A stretch of 7,182 nt of DNA from Tannerella sp. (lineage in GTDB: Bacteria > Bacteroidota > Bacteroidia > Bacteroidales > Tannerellaceae). The DNA is taken from NCBI GenBank assembly GCA_031282485.1, contig JAITDQ010000329.1:1-7182 (forward strand), written 5' to 3'. The translations under genes and the position numbers were made by a program. Under the pieces are notes generated by a model. The model was not told the DNA's origin, did no database searches, and saw nothing but the letters and a program-made list of their open reading frames with translations. Shown here in pieces: positions 1-6,932 of this stretch; within the stretch, counting starts at the first letter, position 1, and the number at the start of each line of letters is the position of its first letter.

Positions 1-21
1 CAATATCCGTCCCCAAAAAAC

Positions 22-2226
22 TTATCCGAGCAAACTGTATACGGTCGTCAATCCTGCCATTACGATTGAAACCATACTCATCAGCTTGATAAGAATATTA
101 AGCGAAGGGCCGGAAGTATCCTTAAACGGATCGCCTACGGTGTCGCCAACAACGGTTGCCTTATGATTATCGGAACCTTTACCTCCAAGGCTTCCCTCTT
201 CAATATATTTTTTTGCATTATCCCACGCTCCGCCCGCATTTGCCATAAACACGGCAAGGACAAAACCGGCGCCAAGTCCGCCGACAAGCAGCCCCAGGAT
301 ACCGGCCACGCCGAAAAGCAGCCCCACAACCACCGGCACAATAATAGCCAGCAGCGAAGGCAGAAGCATCTCACGCTGCGCCCCTTTCGTTGATATTTCG
401 ACGCACCGTGCATAATCGGGATCAGCTTTTCCCTCCATAATTCCGGCTATGGTGCGGAACTGGCGGCGAACTTCTTCCACCATGTGTTGCGCTGCACGGC
501 CTACCGCGTTCATCGTCAGTCCGCAGAATAAAAAGGCCATCATGGAACCGATAAAGACGCCGACCAGCACGATCGGGTTCATCAGCGAAACATTAAAATA
601 GTTCATAAAATCCTGAAACGAAGCGCTCGCTATCTGCACGGTATCCCCGTTGGACATTACCAAATCCGTTTCGCCGATACGCAACAGCGCTATTTTTATT
701 TCCTCTATATAAGAGGCAAGCAAAGCCAAAGCCGTCAATGCGGCCGAGCCGATAGCAAAACCTTTACCCGTAGCCGCCGTAGTATTTCCCAGTGCATCCA
801 GCGCATCCGTACGCCGGCGGACTTCCTCGGGCAGGTTACTCATCTGTGCGTTACCGCCCGCATTATCGGCAATCGGCCCGTAAGCGTCGGTTGCCAGCGT
901 TATCCCCAAAGTTGAAAGCATACCGACGGCAGCTATCGCTATACCGTAAAGCCCCATACACAGGTTCTCGGCAGCAAGCATGTGGGAAACGTCAAACCGG
1001 ATAGCGGAAAGAAACGACAGTATGATTGCCAGACAGATCGTAACGACAGGAATGGCCGTAGATACGAATCCCAGTCCGATCCCGGATATAATGACCGTTG
1101 CCGGGCCGGTTTGAGCGCTCTCGGCTATCTTGCGTGTAGGCTTATAGCTGTGTGAAGTATAATATTCCGTAGCCTGTCCGATGATAATACCGGCAGTAAG
1201 ACCGGCCACAACCGAGAAAGAGAGGCCGACCCAGTTATTCAGTCCGAGTAAATAGAATATGGCAAACGTCGCAGCAACAATCAATAACGAACTGATATTA
1301 ACGCCTTTACTCAACGACGAAAGGAGCTGTTTCATAGTAGCGCCTTCCTTCGTCCGCACAAGAAATATGCCGATTACGGAAAGCAGAAGACCCGCCGCCG
1401 CGATAAGCATGGGAGCAAACACAGCCTTCAACTGCATTTCCGGGTGAAGCGCAAAGGCCGGCACGCCCAGGGCGGCGGTAGCAAGTATCGAACCGCAGTA
1501 GGATTCATACAAATCGGCGCCCATACCGGCAACATCGCCCACATTATCGCCCACATTGTCTGCAATCGTAGCCGGATTACGCGGATCATCTTCCGGTATG
1601 CCGGCCTCAACCTTGCCCACAAGGTCGGCGCCAACGTCGGCCGCTTTCGTATAAATACCGCCACCCACACGGGCAAACAGAGCCTGTGTGGACGCACCCA
1701 TTCCGAACGTCAGCATCGTTGTGGTTATAATCATCAGTTTATGAGCGCCCTCGCCGGGAATAAAATGGTTCAGCACGATATACCATACGGATATATCCAG
1801 CAGACCCAGTCCCACAACGGTAAGTCCCATAACGGCTCCCGAACGGAACGCGACGCGAAGTCCGTCGTTCAATGAATTGCGAGCCGCATGGGCTGTTCGC
1901 GCCGAAGCATAAGTTGCCGTTTTCATACCGAAAAACCCGGCAAGACCCGAGAAAAAGCCTCCGGTAAGAAAAGCGCCCGGCACCCACGGGTTTTGCAGGT
2001 CAAAAAAGGCCATCACTGCAAATACAACAACCAAAATAAGGAATACACACGTAACAACCTTATACTGTTGCCAGAGGTAAGCCATCGCACCTTTTCGCAC
2101 ATGAAGCGCTATTTTCTTCATCGTATCCGTACCTTCATCCCTTTTCATCATCTGCTTGAAAAAGAAAAATGCAAAACTAAGCGCTATCAAAGACGCTCCC
2201 AAAACTATAAAAATCACGTTTCCCAT
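22..2226 (-). CDS. hppA: K+-dependent membrane-bound ion-pumping pyrophosphatase (probable Na+ or Na+/H+ type)
   Basis: This integral inner-membrane enzyme hydrolyses pyrophosphate and uses the energy to pump cations outward. The 734 residues contain about 16 hydrophobic segments, from near 3-23 to 709-733, matching the family fold. The pyrophosphate/Mg site is complete: [13 protein letters not shown] (195-207), [19 protein letters not shown] (213-231), [16 protein letters not shown] (445-460), [13 protein letters not shown] (477-489), [11 protein letters not shown] (663-673) and the [15 protein letters not shown] segment (694-708). In the GNTT motif the next residues include Ala484 and Gly487, where K+-independent enzymes carry Lys and Thr, so the enzyme should need K+. 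Glu241 in DLYESY matches the gate glutamate associated with Na+ handling. Thr88, Phe92, Asp144 and Met176 appear to correspond to residues reported for Na+,H+-cotransporting PPases of Bacteroides. The start is the ATG at 2226 (MGNVIF), giving a normal first helix. It is on the same strand as hisD, 127 bases downstream. What follows hppA is outside the window. Confidence 0.95.
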   Translation of the reverse strand: MGNVIFIVLGASLIALSFAFFFFKQMMKRDEGTDTMKKIALHVRKGAMAYLWQQYKVVTCVFLILVVVFAVMAFFDLQNPWVPGAFLTGGFFSGLAGFFGMKTATYASARTAHAARNSLNDGLRVAFRSGAVMGLTVVGLGLLDISVWYIVLNHFIPGEGAHKLMIITTTMLTFGMGASTQALFARVGGGIYTKAADVGADLVGKVEAGIPEDDPRNPATIADNVGDNVGDVAGMGADLYESYCGSILATAALGVPAFALHPEMQLKAVFAPMLIAAAGLLLSVIGIFLVRTKEGATMKQLLSSLSKGVNISSLLIVAATFAIFYLLGLNNWVGLSFSVVAGLTAGIIIGQATEYYTSHSYKPTRKIAESAQTGPATVIISGIGLGFVSTAIPVVTICLAIILSFLSAIRFDVSHMLAAENLCMGLYGIAIAAVGMLSTLGITLATDAYGPIADNAGGNAQMSNLPEEVRRRTDALDALGNTTAATGKGFAIGSAALTALALLASYIEEIKIALLRIGETDLVMSNGDTVQIASASFQDFMNYFNVSLMNPIVLVGVFIGSMMAFLFCGLTMNAVGRAAQHMVEEVRRQFRTIAGIMEGKADPDYARCVEISTKGAQREMLLPSLLAIIVPVVVGLLFGVAGILGLLVGGLGAGFVLAVFMANAGGAWDNAKKYIEEGSLGGKGSDNHKATVVGDTVGDPFKDTSGPSLNILIKLMSMVSIVMAGLTTVYSLLG

Positions 2227-2266
2227 AAATTTTAATTTTTTTTTGTTCTACGATTATTTTAAAATG

Positions 2267-2274
2267 CAAATATA
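2267..2274 (-). promoter_or_regulatory. Candidate -7 box of the proximal hppA promoter
   Basis: The minus-strand sequence TATATTTG (2274-2267) matches the Bacteroidota -7 consensus TAnnTTTG exactly and lies 40 bases before the hppA ATG, leaving a leader of about 30-35 bases. The expected -33 TTTG is not found at 19-21 bases upstream, where the sequence is GC-rich (CCGGC). The leader is AT-rich, with a nine-A run shortly before the ATG and no Shine-Dalgarno site. It suggests hppA can be transcribed separately from hisG-hisD. Confidence 0.5.
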
Positions 2275-2307
2275 CTAAAATGTAAATTATTATGCCGGTA
2301 AAAGTAA

Positions 2308-2339
2308 CAAAAATAACAATTATAATATCATTTAACAGA
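2308..2339 (-). promoter_or_regulatory. Possible distal promoter upstream of hppA, containing the second 16-base repeat copy
   Basis: On the minus strand, TCTG (2339-2336) stands 20 bases before TATTTTTG (2315-2308). This is a one-mismatch -33 box and a TAnnTTTG -7 box at allowed spacing. The -7 box lies inside ATAATTGTTATTTTTG (2323-2308), which is identical to the copy upstream of hisG at 4533-4518. It is weaker than the panB promoter, and in so AT-rich a spacer a chance match is plausible. Confidence 0.35.
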
Positions 2340-2353
2340 AATAACCGCACAGT

Positions 2354-3640
2354 TTAACCATTTTTCAATCTAATTGTAACCGCCTTCCTGTGTGCTTCCA
2401 ACTGTTCGTTTGCCGCCATGACTTCGATAGTCGGCGCAAGTGTCCTTAATCCTTCTTCCGTAATTTCCTGAAATGTTATCTTCCTCATAAAGCTGTCAAG
2501 GTTTACGCCGCTGTACATTTTGGCATATCCTTTGGTCGGAAGCGTGTGGTTGGTTCCCGAAGCATAATCGCCCGCACTTTCCGGCGTATAGCGGCCTAAG
2601 AAGACACTGCCGGCATTTGATATGCCGGAACTTAACGCCTCATAATTCCCGGTCTGGATAATCAGATGCTCCGGGGCGTATTGGTTTGTAAATTCCGTCA
2701 TTTCGGCATCATCTTTAAGTATGATAATACGACTGTGCGACAACGATTTTTCGATAAAATCGCGGCGCGGCAGTTCGGATAACTGACCTGCTATTTCTTT
2801 TTTAGCGGCTTCGGCCAGCGATTCCGAAGTCGTAACCAGTACCGACTGACTGTCTGCGCCGTGTTCGGCCTGTGCAAGGAAATCGGCCGCAACGTACGCC
2901 GGGTTGGCCGAACCGTCGGCTATTATCTCCACTTCGGAAGGTCCGGCCGGCATGTCAATGGCCACATCCGTCAGGCTTACCAATTGCTTCGCCGCTACAA
3001 CGTACTGGTTGCCGGGCCCGAATATTTTATATACTTTCGGAACGCTTTCCGTCCCGTAAGTCATCGCTGCAATTGCCTGAACGCCTCCTGCCCTGATTAT
3101 TTTATTCACACCCGCAAGTTTGGCGGCATATAATATGGCGGGATGTATTTCCCCCTCGCTGTCCGGCGGCGTACAGAGCACAACTTCCCTGCATCCGGCC
3201 ATAATCGCCGGAACCGCCAGCATCAAAACCGTAGAGAACAGCGGCGCAGTACCGCCGGGAATATATAACCCGACCTTTTCGATTGCGACGGACTTTTGCC
3301 AGCATGTTATACCGGGTCTTATCTCAATTTTCCTGTGGTCGCAGTGCTGAAGCGCATGAAACATTTCAATATTTCGCTTAGCCTCCGTCATGGCATGTAT
3401 CAATTTCTCGTCAATCAACGATTCCAGACCGTTAAACGCTTCCTGCGGAACACACAAATCCTCCACATACACCTTGTCAAAACGCTCGCCATATTTGCGA
3501 ACGGCCTCATCGCCGTTCATACGCACATCTTCCAGAATGCTCCGCACTGTATCAAAGAGCGACGTCACATCCTGTTCCGGGCGCTGCTGCAGAACTTTCC
3601 ATTCCGCTCTTCCGGGGTATTTATATGTCTTTATATTCAT
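2354..3640 (-). CDS. hisD: Histidinol dehydrogenase
   Basis: HisD is a zinc-dependent cytoplasmic enzyme that performs the final two oxidations of histidine synthesis, L-histidinol to histidinal to L-histidine, reducing two NAD+. The 428-residue length is normal for the family. By analogy with E. coli HisD, offset by two residues, the zinc ligands Gln257, His260, Asp358 and His417 are all present, and the catalytic pair Glu324-His325 sits in YAPEHL. Other hallmarks are GLYIPGGTAPLFSTVLMLAVPA (124-145), IRAGGVQAIAAMTYGTE (182-198), KIFGPGN (205-211), DMPAGPSE (229-236) and ESAGDYASGTNHTLPT (354-369). The ATG at 3640 follows the hisG TGA after one base (TGA C ATG), so translation probably depends on ribosomes finishing hisG. 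The usual next genes hisC and hisB do not follow; a 127-base AT-rich spacer and hppA do. No terminator hairpin is seen after the TAA. Confidence 0.97.
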   Translation of the reverse strand: MNIKTYKYPGRAEWKVLQQRPEQDVTSLFDTVRSILEDVRMNGDEAVRKYGERFDKVYVEDLCVPQEAFNGLESLIDEKLIHAMTEAKRNIEMFHALQHCDHRKIEIRPGITCWQKSVAIEKVGLYIPGGTAPLFSTVLMLAVPAIMAGCREVVLCTPPDSEGEIHPAILYAAKLAGVNKIIRAGGVQAIAAMTYGTESVPKVYKIFGPGNQYVVAAKQLVSLTDVAIDMPAGPSEVEIIADGSANPAYVAADFLAQAEHGADSQSVLVTTSESLAEAAKKEIAGQLSELPRRDFIEKSLSHSRIIILKDDAEMTEFTNQYAPEHLIIQTGNYEALSSGISNAGSVFLGRYTPESAGDYASGTNHTLPTKGYAKMYSGVNLDSFMRKITFQEITEEGLRTLAPTIEVMAANEQLEAHRKAVTIRLKNG

Positions 3641-3641
3641 G

Positions 3642-4493
3642 TCAAAGAATCATTTTTTCTATCGGCACGACAAGGATGCCTTCCGCGCCGATAGCTTTCA
3701 GTTTGCCGATTATCTCCCAAAAATGTTTTTCCGTAATCACGGACTGCATGGATACCCAGCCTTCGTCGGCAAGGGGCGTCACGGTCGGGCTTTTCACGCC
3801 CGGCAACAGTTCCGTTATTTCATGTACTTTATCTTTAGGTGCGTTAAGCAATACGTATTTTTTCCCGGATGCTTCCTGTATGGCATCAAAACGGAATAAT
3901 AATTCATCGAGTATCTCACGTTTGTCTTTCAACAAATCTTTATTCGCAATCAGCAAGGCTTCGCTTTTCATCACGACTTCAACTTCCTTAAGCTGGTTGC
4001 TTATCAGCGTACTGCCCGAACTCACTATATCGAAAATCGCATCGGCAAGTCCGATGCCCGGCGCTATTTCCACCGAGCCTGAAATCTCATGCAATGAAGC
4101 ATTTACGCCATTTTCACGCAAGTATTTCCTCAATATATTGGGATAGGATGTGGCAATCGTTCTGCCCTGAAACCACCGTAACCCGTTATAATCTTCATCT
4201 CTGGGAATAGCAAGGGACAAACGGCACTTGCTGAAACCCAGACGTTTAATCAAATTTGCTTTTTCACCTTTCTCTACGTACTCATTCTCGCCGACAATAC
4301 CGGCATCCGCCACGCCATTGGCCACGGACTGGGGAATATCGTCATCCCGAAGGAAAAGAACTTCCACCGGAAATTCTACCGCCGACAAAAGTAATGTCCG
4401 TTTGGTTTTACTGAGTTTGATGCCGGCTTCGTTGAGCAAAGCTATTGTCTCCTCGTAGAGACGTCCTTTTGATTGTACTGCAATTCGTAACAT
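3642..4493 (-). CDS. hisG: ATP phosphoribosyltransferase, long form with C-terminal regulatory domain
   Basis: HisG joins ATP and PRPP to form phosphoribosyl-ATP plus pyrophosphate, the first and controlled step of histidine synthesis in the cytoplasm. With the ATG at 4493 the product is 283 residues and begins MLRIAVQSKGRLYEE, as expected for the family. The frame stays open upstream to a TTG at 4529 (12 more residues, MLFLKLYYMYTG) and has another ATG at 4505, but that extension is AT-rich spacer and is unlikely to be translated. Hallmarks are GVADAGIVGENE (60-71), GSVEIAPGIGLADAIFDIVS (139-158) and SSGSTL (158-163), the PRPP-binding segment. The ACT-like C-terminal domain, about 200-283, with SPTVTPLADEGW at 235-246, marks the long HisG_L form. 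That form works without HisZ and is usually feedback-inhibited by histidine. No histidine leader peptide or attenuator is visible upstream. It is coupled to hisD by a single-base gap. Confidence 0.96.
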   Translation of the reverse strand: MLRIAVQSKGRLYEETIALLNEAGIKLSKTKRTLLLSAVEFPVEVLFLRDDDIPQSVANGVADAGIVGENEYVEKGEKANLIKRLGFSKCRLSLAIPRDEDYNGLRWFQGRTIATSYPNILRKYLRENGVNASLHEISGSVEIAPGIGLADAIFDIVSSGSTLISNQLKEVEVVMKSEALLIANKDLLKDKREILDELLFRFDAIQEASGKKYVLLNAPKDKVHEITELLPGVKSPTVTPLADEGWVSMQSVITEKHFWEIIGKLKAIGAEGILVVPIEKMIL

Positions 4494-4517
4494 TCCTGTA
4501 TACATGTAATATAACTT

Positions 4518-4533
4518 CAAAAATAACAATTAT
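4518..4533 (-). repeat. 16-base repeat copy upstream of hisG, containing a -7-like box
   Basis: The minus-strand sequence ATAATTGTTATTTTTG occurs here and, identically, at 2323-2308 upstream of hppA. A third partial copy, GTTATTTTTG, lies at 4560-4551 in the last codons of proS. The core TATTTTTG fits TAnnTTTG, so this may be a weak internal promoter for hisG-hisD, but no TTTG lies 19-21 bases upstream (the nearest, at 4554-4551, is 25 bases away). Chance similarity in AT-rich spacers is the main alternative. Confidence 0.4.
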
Positions 4534-4536
4534 TCA

Positions 4537-6018
4537 TTAATAAGCGCGTGCAAAAATAACACGTTGTGCCGAAGGTTTGCCTGTCACCATGCACCTGCCC
4601 GGGGTTTTATCCCCTTCCAGCGGTATACAGCGTATCGTAGCTTTTGTTTCGGTCTTAACCTTGTCTTCCGTTTCCGGCGTACCGTCCCAGTGTGCCAGGA
4701 GGAATCCACCTTTTTCTATCTCAATCTTAAATTCTTCATACGAATCAACCGTGCGGGTTACCGATTCCCGGTAATTATAAGCTTTCTCAAAGATATTCCG
4801 TTGAATGACCGCAAGTAAATCCTTTATATAAATGTCAATGTTTTCAACCGGAACGGTTTCTTTTGTCAGGGTATCGCGGCGGGCGACTTCTACCGTACCG
4901 TTTTCAAGGTCGCGTGCACCCATAGCTAAGCGCACGGGAATACCTTTCAACTCGTATTCGGCAAATTTCCAGCCCGGTTTTTTGTTGTCCGAATTATCGT
5001 ACTTTACACTGATACCCAGTGTTTTAAGTTTTGCGACAATCCCTGCTGCCTTTTCATTGATTTGCGTAAGCTGTTCTTCCGTTTTATATATCGGAACGAT
5101 AACAACCTGACAGGGAGCCAGTTTGGGAGGAAGCACCAGACCGTTATCATCCGAATGGGTCATAATCAACGCACCTATCAGGCGCGTGGAAACGCCCCAG
5201 GACGTCGCCCATACATATTCCTCCTTATTTTCCTTATTGATAAATTTCACATCGAAAGCTTTCGCGAAATTCTGTCCCAGAAAATGCGTCGTACCTGCCT
5301 GCAATGCTTTCCCGTCCTGCATTAATGCTTCAATACAGTACGTATCCAGAGCGCCGGCAAAACGTTCATTGATTGATTTCAACCCTCTAACGACCGGAAT
5401 GGCCATAAAGTTTTCAACAAAATCGGCATATATGTCGAGTATTCTCATGGTTTCTTCTTCTGCCTCTTCGCGTGTCGCATGAGCGGTGTGCCCTTCCTGC
5501 CAGAGAAACTCGGCCGTCCGCAGAAACAGTCGCGTACGCATCTCCCAGCGCATGACGTTCGCCCACTGGTTGACCAAAATGGGAAGATCGCGGTATGAAT
5601 GAATCCAGTTCTTATACGTATTCCATATAATTGTTTCCGATGTGGGACGGATAATCAGTTCTTCCTCCAGCTTTGCCGCCGGGTCGACAATCACGCCGGA
5701 ACCGTCGGCTGCATTTTTCAACCTGTAGTGCGTAACAACCGCACATTCTTTGGCAAAACCTTCCACATGGTCGGCCTCACGACTTAGAAACGATTTCGGT
5801 ATCAACAGCGGGAAATAAGCGTTCTGATGTCCCGTTTCCTTAAACATATCGTCCAATATCCGTTGCATTTTTTCCCAAATGGCGTATCCGTAAGGTTTTA
5901 TAACCATACAGCCGCGCACGGCGGAATTTTCGGCCATATCGGCTTTTATCACCAGATCCTGATACCATTGCGAATAATTTTCGCTTCGTGAAGTAAGTTC
6001 TTTTAATTCTTTTGCCAT
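4537..6018 (-). CDS. proS: Prolyl-tRNA synthetase, eukaryote/archaeal-type short form without editing insertion
   Basis: This class II aminoacyl-tRNA synthetase charges tRNA-Pro with proline using ATP and releasing AMP and pyrophosphate. The 493-residue protein has the class II core in order: motif 1 region near 67-78 ([12 protein letters not shown]), proline-binding IRPTSET (123-129), motif 2 ([20 protein letters not shown], 157-176) and motif 3 ([10 protein letters not shown], 275-284, with Arg279 expected to contact ATP). An anticodon-binding domain follows from about 302 to 400, then the C-terminal domain characteristic of the archaeal/eukaryotic type, ending in Tyr. Only about 100 residues separate motifs 2 and 3, so the roughly 180-residue Ala-tRNA-Pro editing insertion of E. 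coli-type ProRS is absent. The C-terminal domain keeps only Cys464 and Cys476, so a complete four-cysteine zinc site of the kind known in archaeal enzymes is not apparent. The gene ends with in-frame tandem stops TAA TGA (4539-4534), 43 bases before hisG. The start ATG at 6018 gives the expected [19 protein letters not shown] opening. Confidence 0.97.
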   Translation of the reverse strand: MAKELKELTSRSENYSQWYQDLVIKADMAENSAVRGCMVIKPYGYAIWEKMQRILDDMFKETGHQNAYFPLLIPKSFLSREADHVEGFAKECAVVTHYRLKNAADGSGVIVDPAAKLEEELIIRPTSETIIWNTYKNWIHSYRDLPILVNQWANVMRWEMRTRLFLRTAEFLWQEGHTAHATREEAEEETMRILDIYADFVENFMAIPVVRGLKSINERFAGALDTYCIEALMQDGKALQAGTTHFLGQNFAKAFDVKFINKENKEEYVWATSWGVSTRLIGALIMTHSDDNGLVLPPKLAPCQVVIVPIYKTEEQLTQINEKAAGIVAKLKTLGISVKYDNSDNKKPGWKFAEYELKGIPVRLAMGARDLENGTVEVARRDTLTKETVPVENIDIYIKDLLAVIQRNIFEKAYNYRESVTRTVDSYEEFKIEIEKGGFLLAHWDGTPETEDKVKTETKATIRCIPLEGDKTPGRCMVTGKPSAQRVIFARAY

Positions 6019-6031
6019 AAATATAAATCGT

Positions 6032-6853
6032 TTAATACTGTTCTTTTTCGTTGGGAAAATTCCCGTCTTTCACATCTTTAATATAAGCTTGTACAGATTC
6101 CGTTATGATTTCGTAAAGATTCGCATACCGGCGCAGGAAACGGGGTGAAAATTCTTGATTTATGCCGAGCATGTCGTGCATGACAAGCACTTGTCCATCG
6201 GCATACTTTCCTGCTCCGATGCTTATTGTCGGTATGGTGAGTCTTTCCGAAACCTGCCGGGTCAACTGTGCCGGGATTTTCTCCAGTACAATGCCGAAAC
6301 AGCCCAGTTCTTCGAGTAAATGAGCATCATCAATCAGTTTGCGTGCTTCGATTTCTTCGCGGGCGCGGACGGCATACGTCCCGAATTTGTTGATCGATTG
6401 CGGCGTAAGTCCCAGATGTCCCATAATGGGGATACCGGCACAAAGTACTCTTTCGATGGATTCGCGTATCTCGGAACCGCCTTCCATTTTGATACAGTCG
6501 GCATGTGTTTCCTTCATGACACGGATTGCCGAAGCTAACGCTTCTTTTGAGTTTCCCTGATAAGTGCCAAAGGGTAAATCAACGATTACAAGTGCACGTT
6601 TGACGGCTTTCATCACCGATTTTCCGAGAAAAATCATTTGATCCAGCGTTATCGGGAGCGTTGTTACGTTTCCTGCGACGACGTTCGACGCCGAATCTCC
6701 GACAAGTATCACGTCGATTCCGGCCTGGTCGATAATTTTAGCCATAGAATACTCGTAAGCCGTTAACATGGATATTTTTTCTCCTCGCTGTTTCATTTCG
6801 AAAAGACGGTGAGTCGTCACTTTCCGATTATCATCTTTCAATGCTGTTGACAT
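6032..6853 (-). CDS. panB: 3-methyl-2-oxobutanoate hydroxymethyltransferase (ketopantoate hydroxymethyltransferase)
   Basis: This cytoplasmic enzyme transfers a hydroxymethyl group from 5,10-methylene-tetrahydrofolate to 2-oxoisovalerate, giving ketopantoate, the first committed step of pantothenate and coenzyme A synthesis. The 273-residue protein aligns by eye along its whole length with E. coli PanB (264 residues). Expected (beta/alpha)8-barrel active-site residues are present: metal ligands Asp53 (in VGDS), Asp92 (in VDLPFG) and Glu124 (in IKMEGG), substrate-side Lys122, His146 in the hallmark GHLGLTPQS, and general-base Glu191 in [24 protein letters not shown] (211-227) is the second hallmark. 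The start is the ATG at 6853, which leaves a normal N-terminal extension before the conserved LTAYEYS and sits just below the promoter. The leader is A-rich without a Shine-Dalgarno site, as is common in Bacteroidota. It is followed 13 bases later by proS. The next pathway genes, panC and panE, are not in the window. Confidence 0.97.
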   Translation of the reverse strand: MSTALKDDNRKVTTHRLFEMKQRGEKISMLTAYEYSMAKIIDQAGIDVILVGDSASNVVAGNVTTLPITLDQMIFLGKSVMKAVKRALVIVDLPFGTYQGNSKEALASAIRVMKETHADCIKMEGGSEIRESIERVLCAGIPIMGHLGLTPQSINKFGTYAVRAREEIEARKLIDDAHLLEELGCFGIVLEKIPAQLTRQVSERLTIPTISIGAGKYADGQVLVMHDMLGINQEFSPRFLRRYANLYEIITESVQAYIKDVKDGNFPNEKEQY

Positions 6854-6873
6854 ATTTTTTATTTTTTACGGTG

Positions 6874-6904
6874 CAAAGATAATGCTTGCCGGGTGGAATA
6901 CAAA
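6874..6904 (-). promoter_or_regulatory. Bacteroidota-type housekeeping promoter of the panB operon
   Basis: Read on the minus strand, TTTG (6904-6901) is followed after exactly 19 bases by TATCTTTG (6881-6874). This matches the known Bacteroides primary-sigma consensus, a -33 TTTG and a -7 TAnnTTTG with 19-21 bases between. The -7 box ends 20 bases before the panB ATG, so the transcript would have a very short, A-rich leader. Other parts of the 6854-6932 spacer show no hairpin followed by a U run, so no terminator for the upstream phosphatase gene is visible. Confidence 0.8.
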
Positions 6905-6932
6905 ATAAACTTATTCATTTTTACTTTCCCCT

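Noticed and set aside
1..21. Terminator after hppA
   Set aside because: Only 21 bases follow the stop codon in this window, with a T run but no visible stem; the rest is outside.
1444..1875. A 143-aa plus-strand open frame opposite hppA
   Set aside because: It is antisense to the conserved pyrophosphate-binding part of HppA; its composition (rich in His, Arg, Gly) reflects the complement of a membrane-protein gene.
2227..2353. Transcription terminator or small RNA between hisD and hppA
   Set aside because: The spacer is AT-rich with several T runs, but I find no GC-rich stem followed by a U run; only promoter-like boxes can be supported.
3390..4146. Long plus-strand open frames opposite hisD and hisG (3390-3899, 169 aa; 3625-4146, 173 aa)
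   Set aside because: They lie wholly or mostly antisense to well-conserved hisD/hisG, have no recognisable family character and no promoter-like or leader context; they are shadows of the real genes.
5062..5482. Plus-strand open frames opposite proS
   Set aside because: They overlap the conserved ProRS core in antisense and show no motif of their own.
6854..6932. Riboswitch or attenuator ahead of panB
   Set aside because: The spacer is only 79 bases and the predicted leader is about a dozen bases. The short inverted repeat AATAA-AC-TTATT has a two-base loop and cannot form a useful hairpin.
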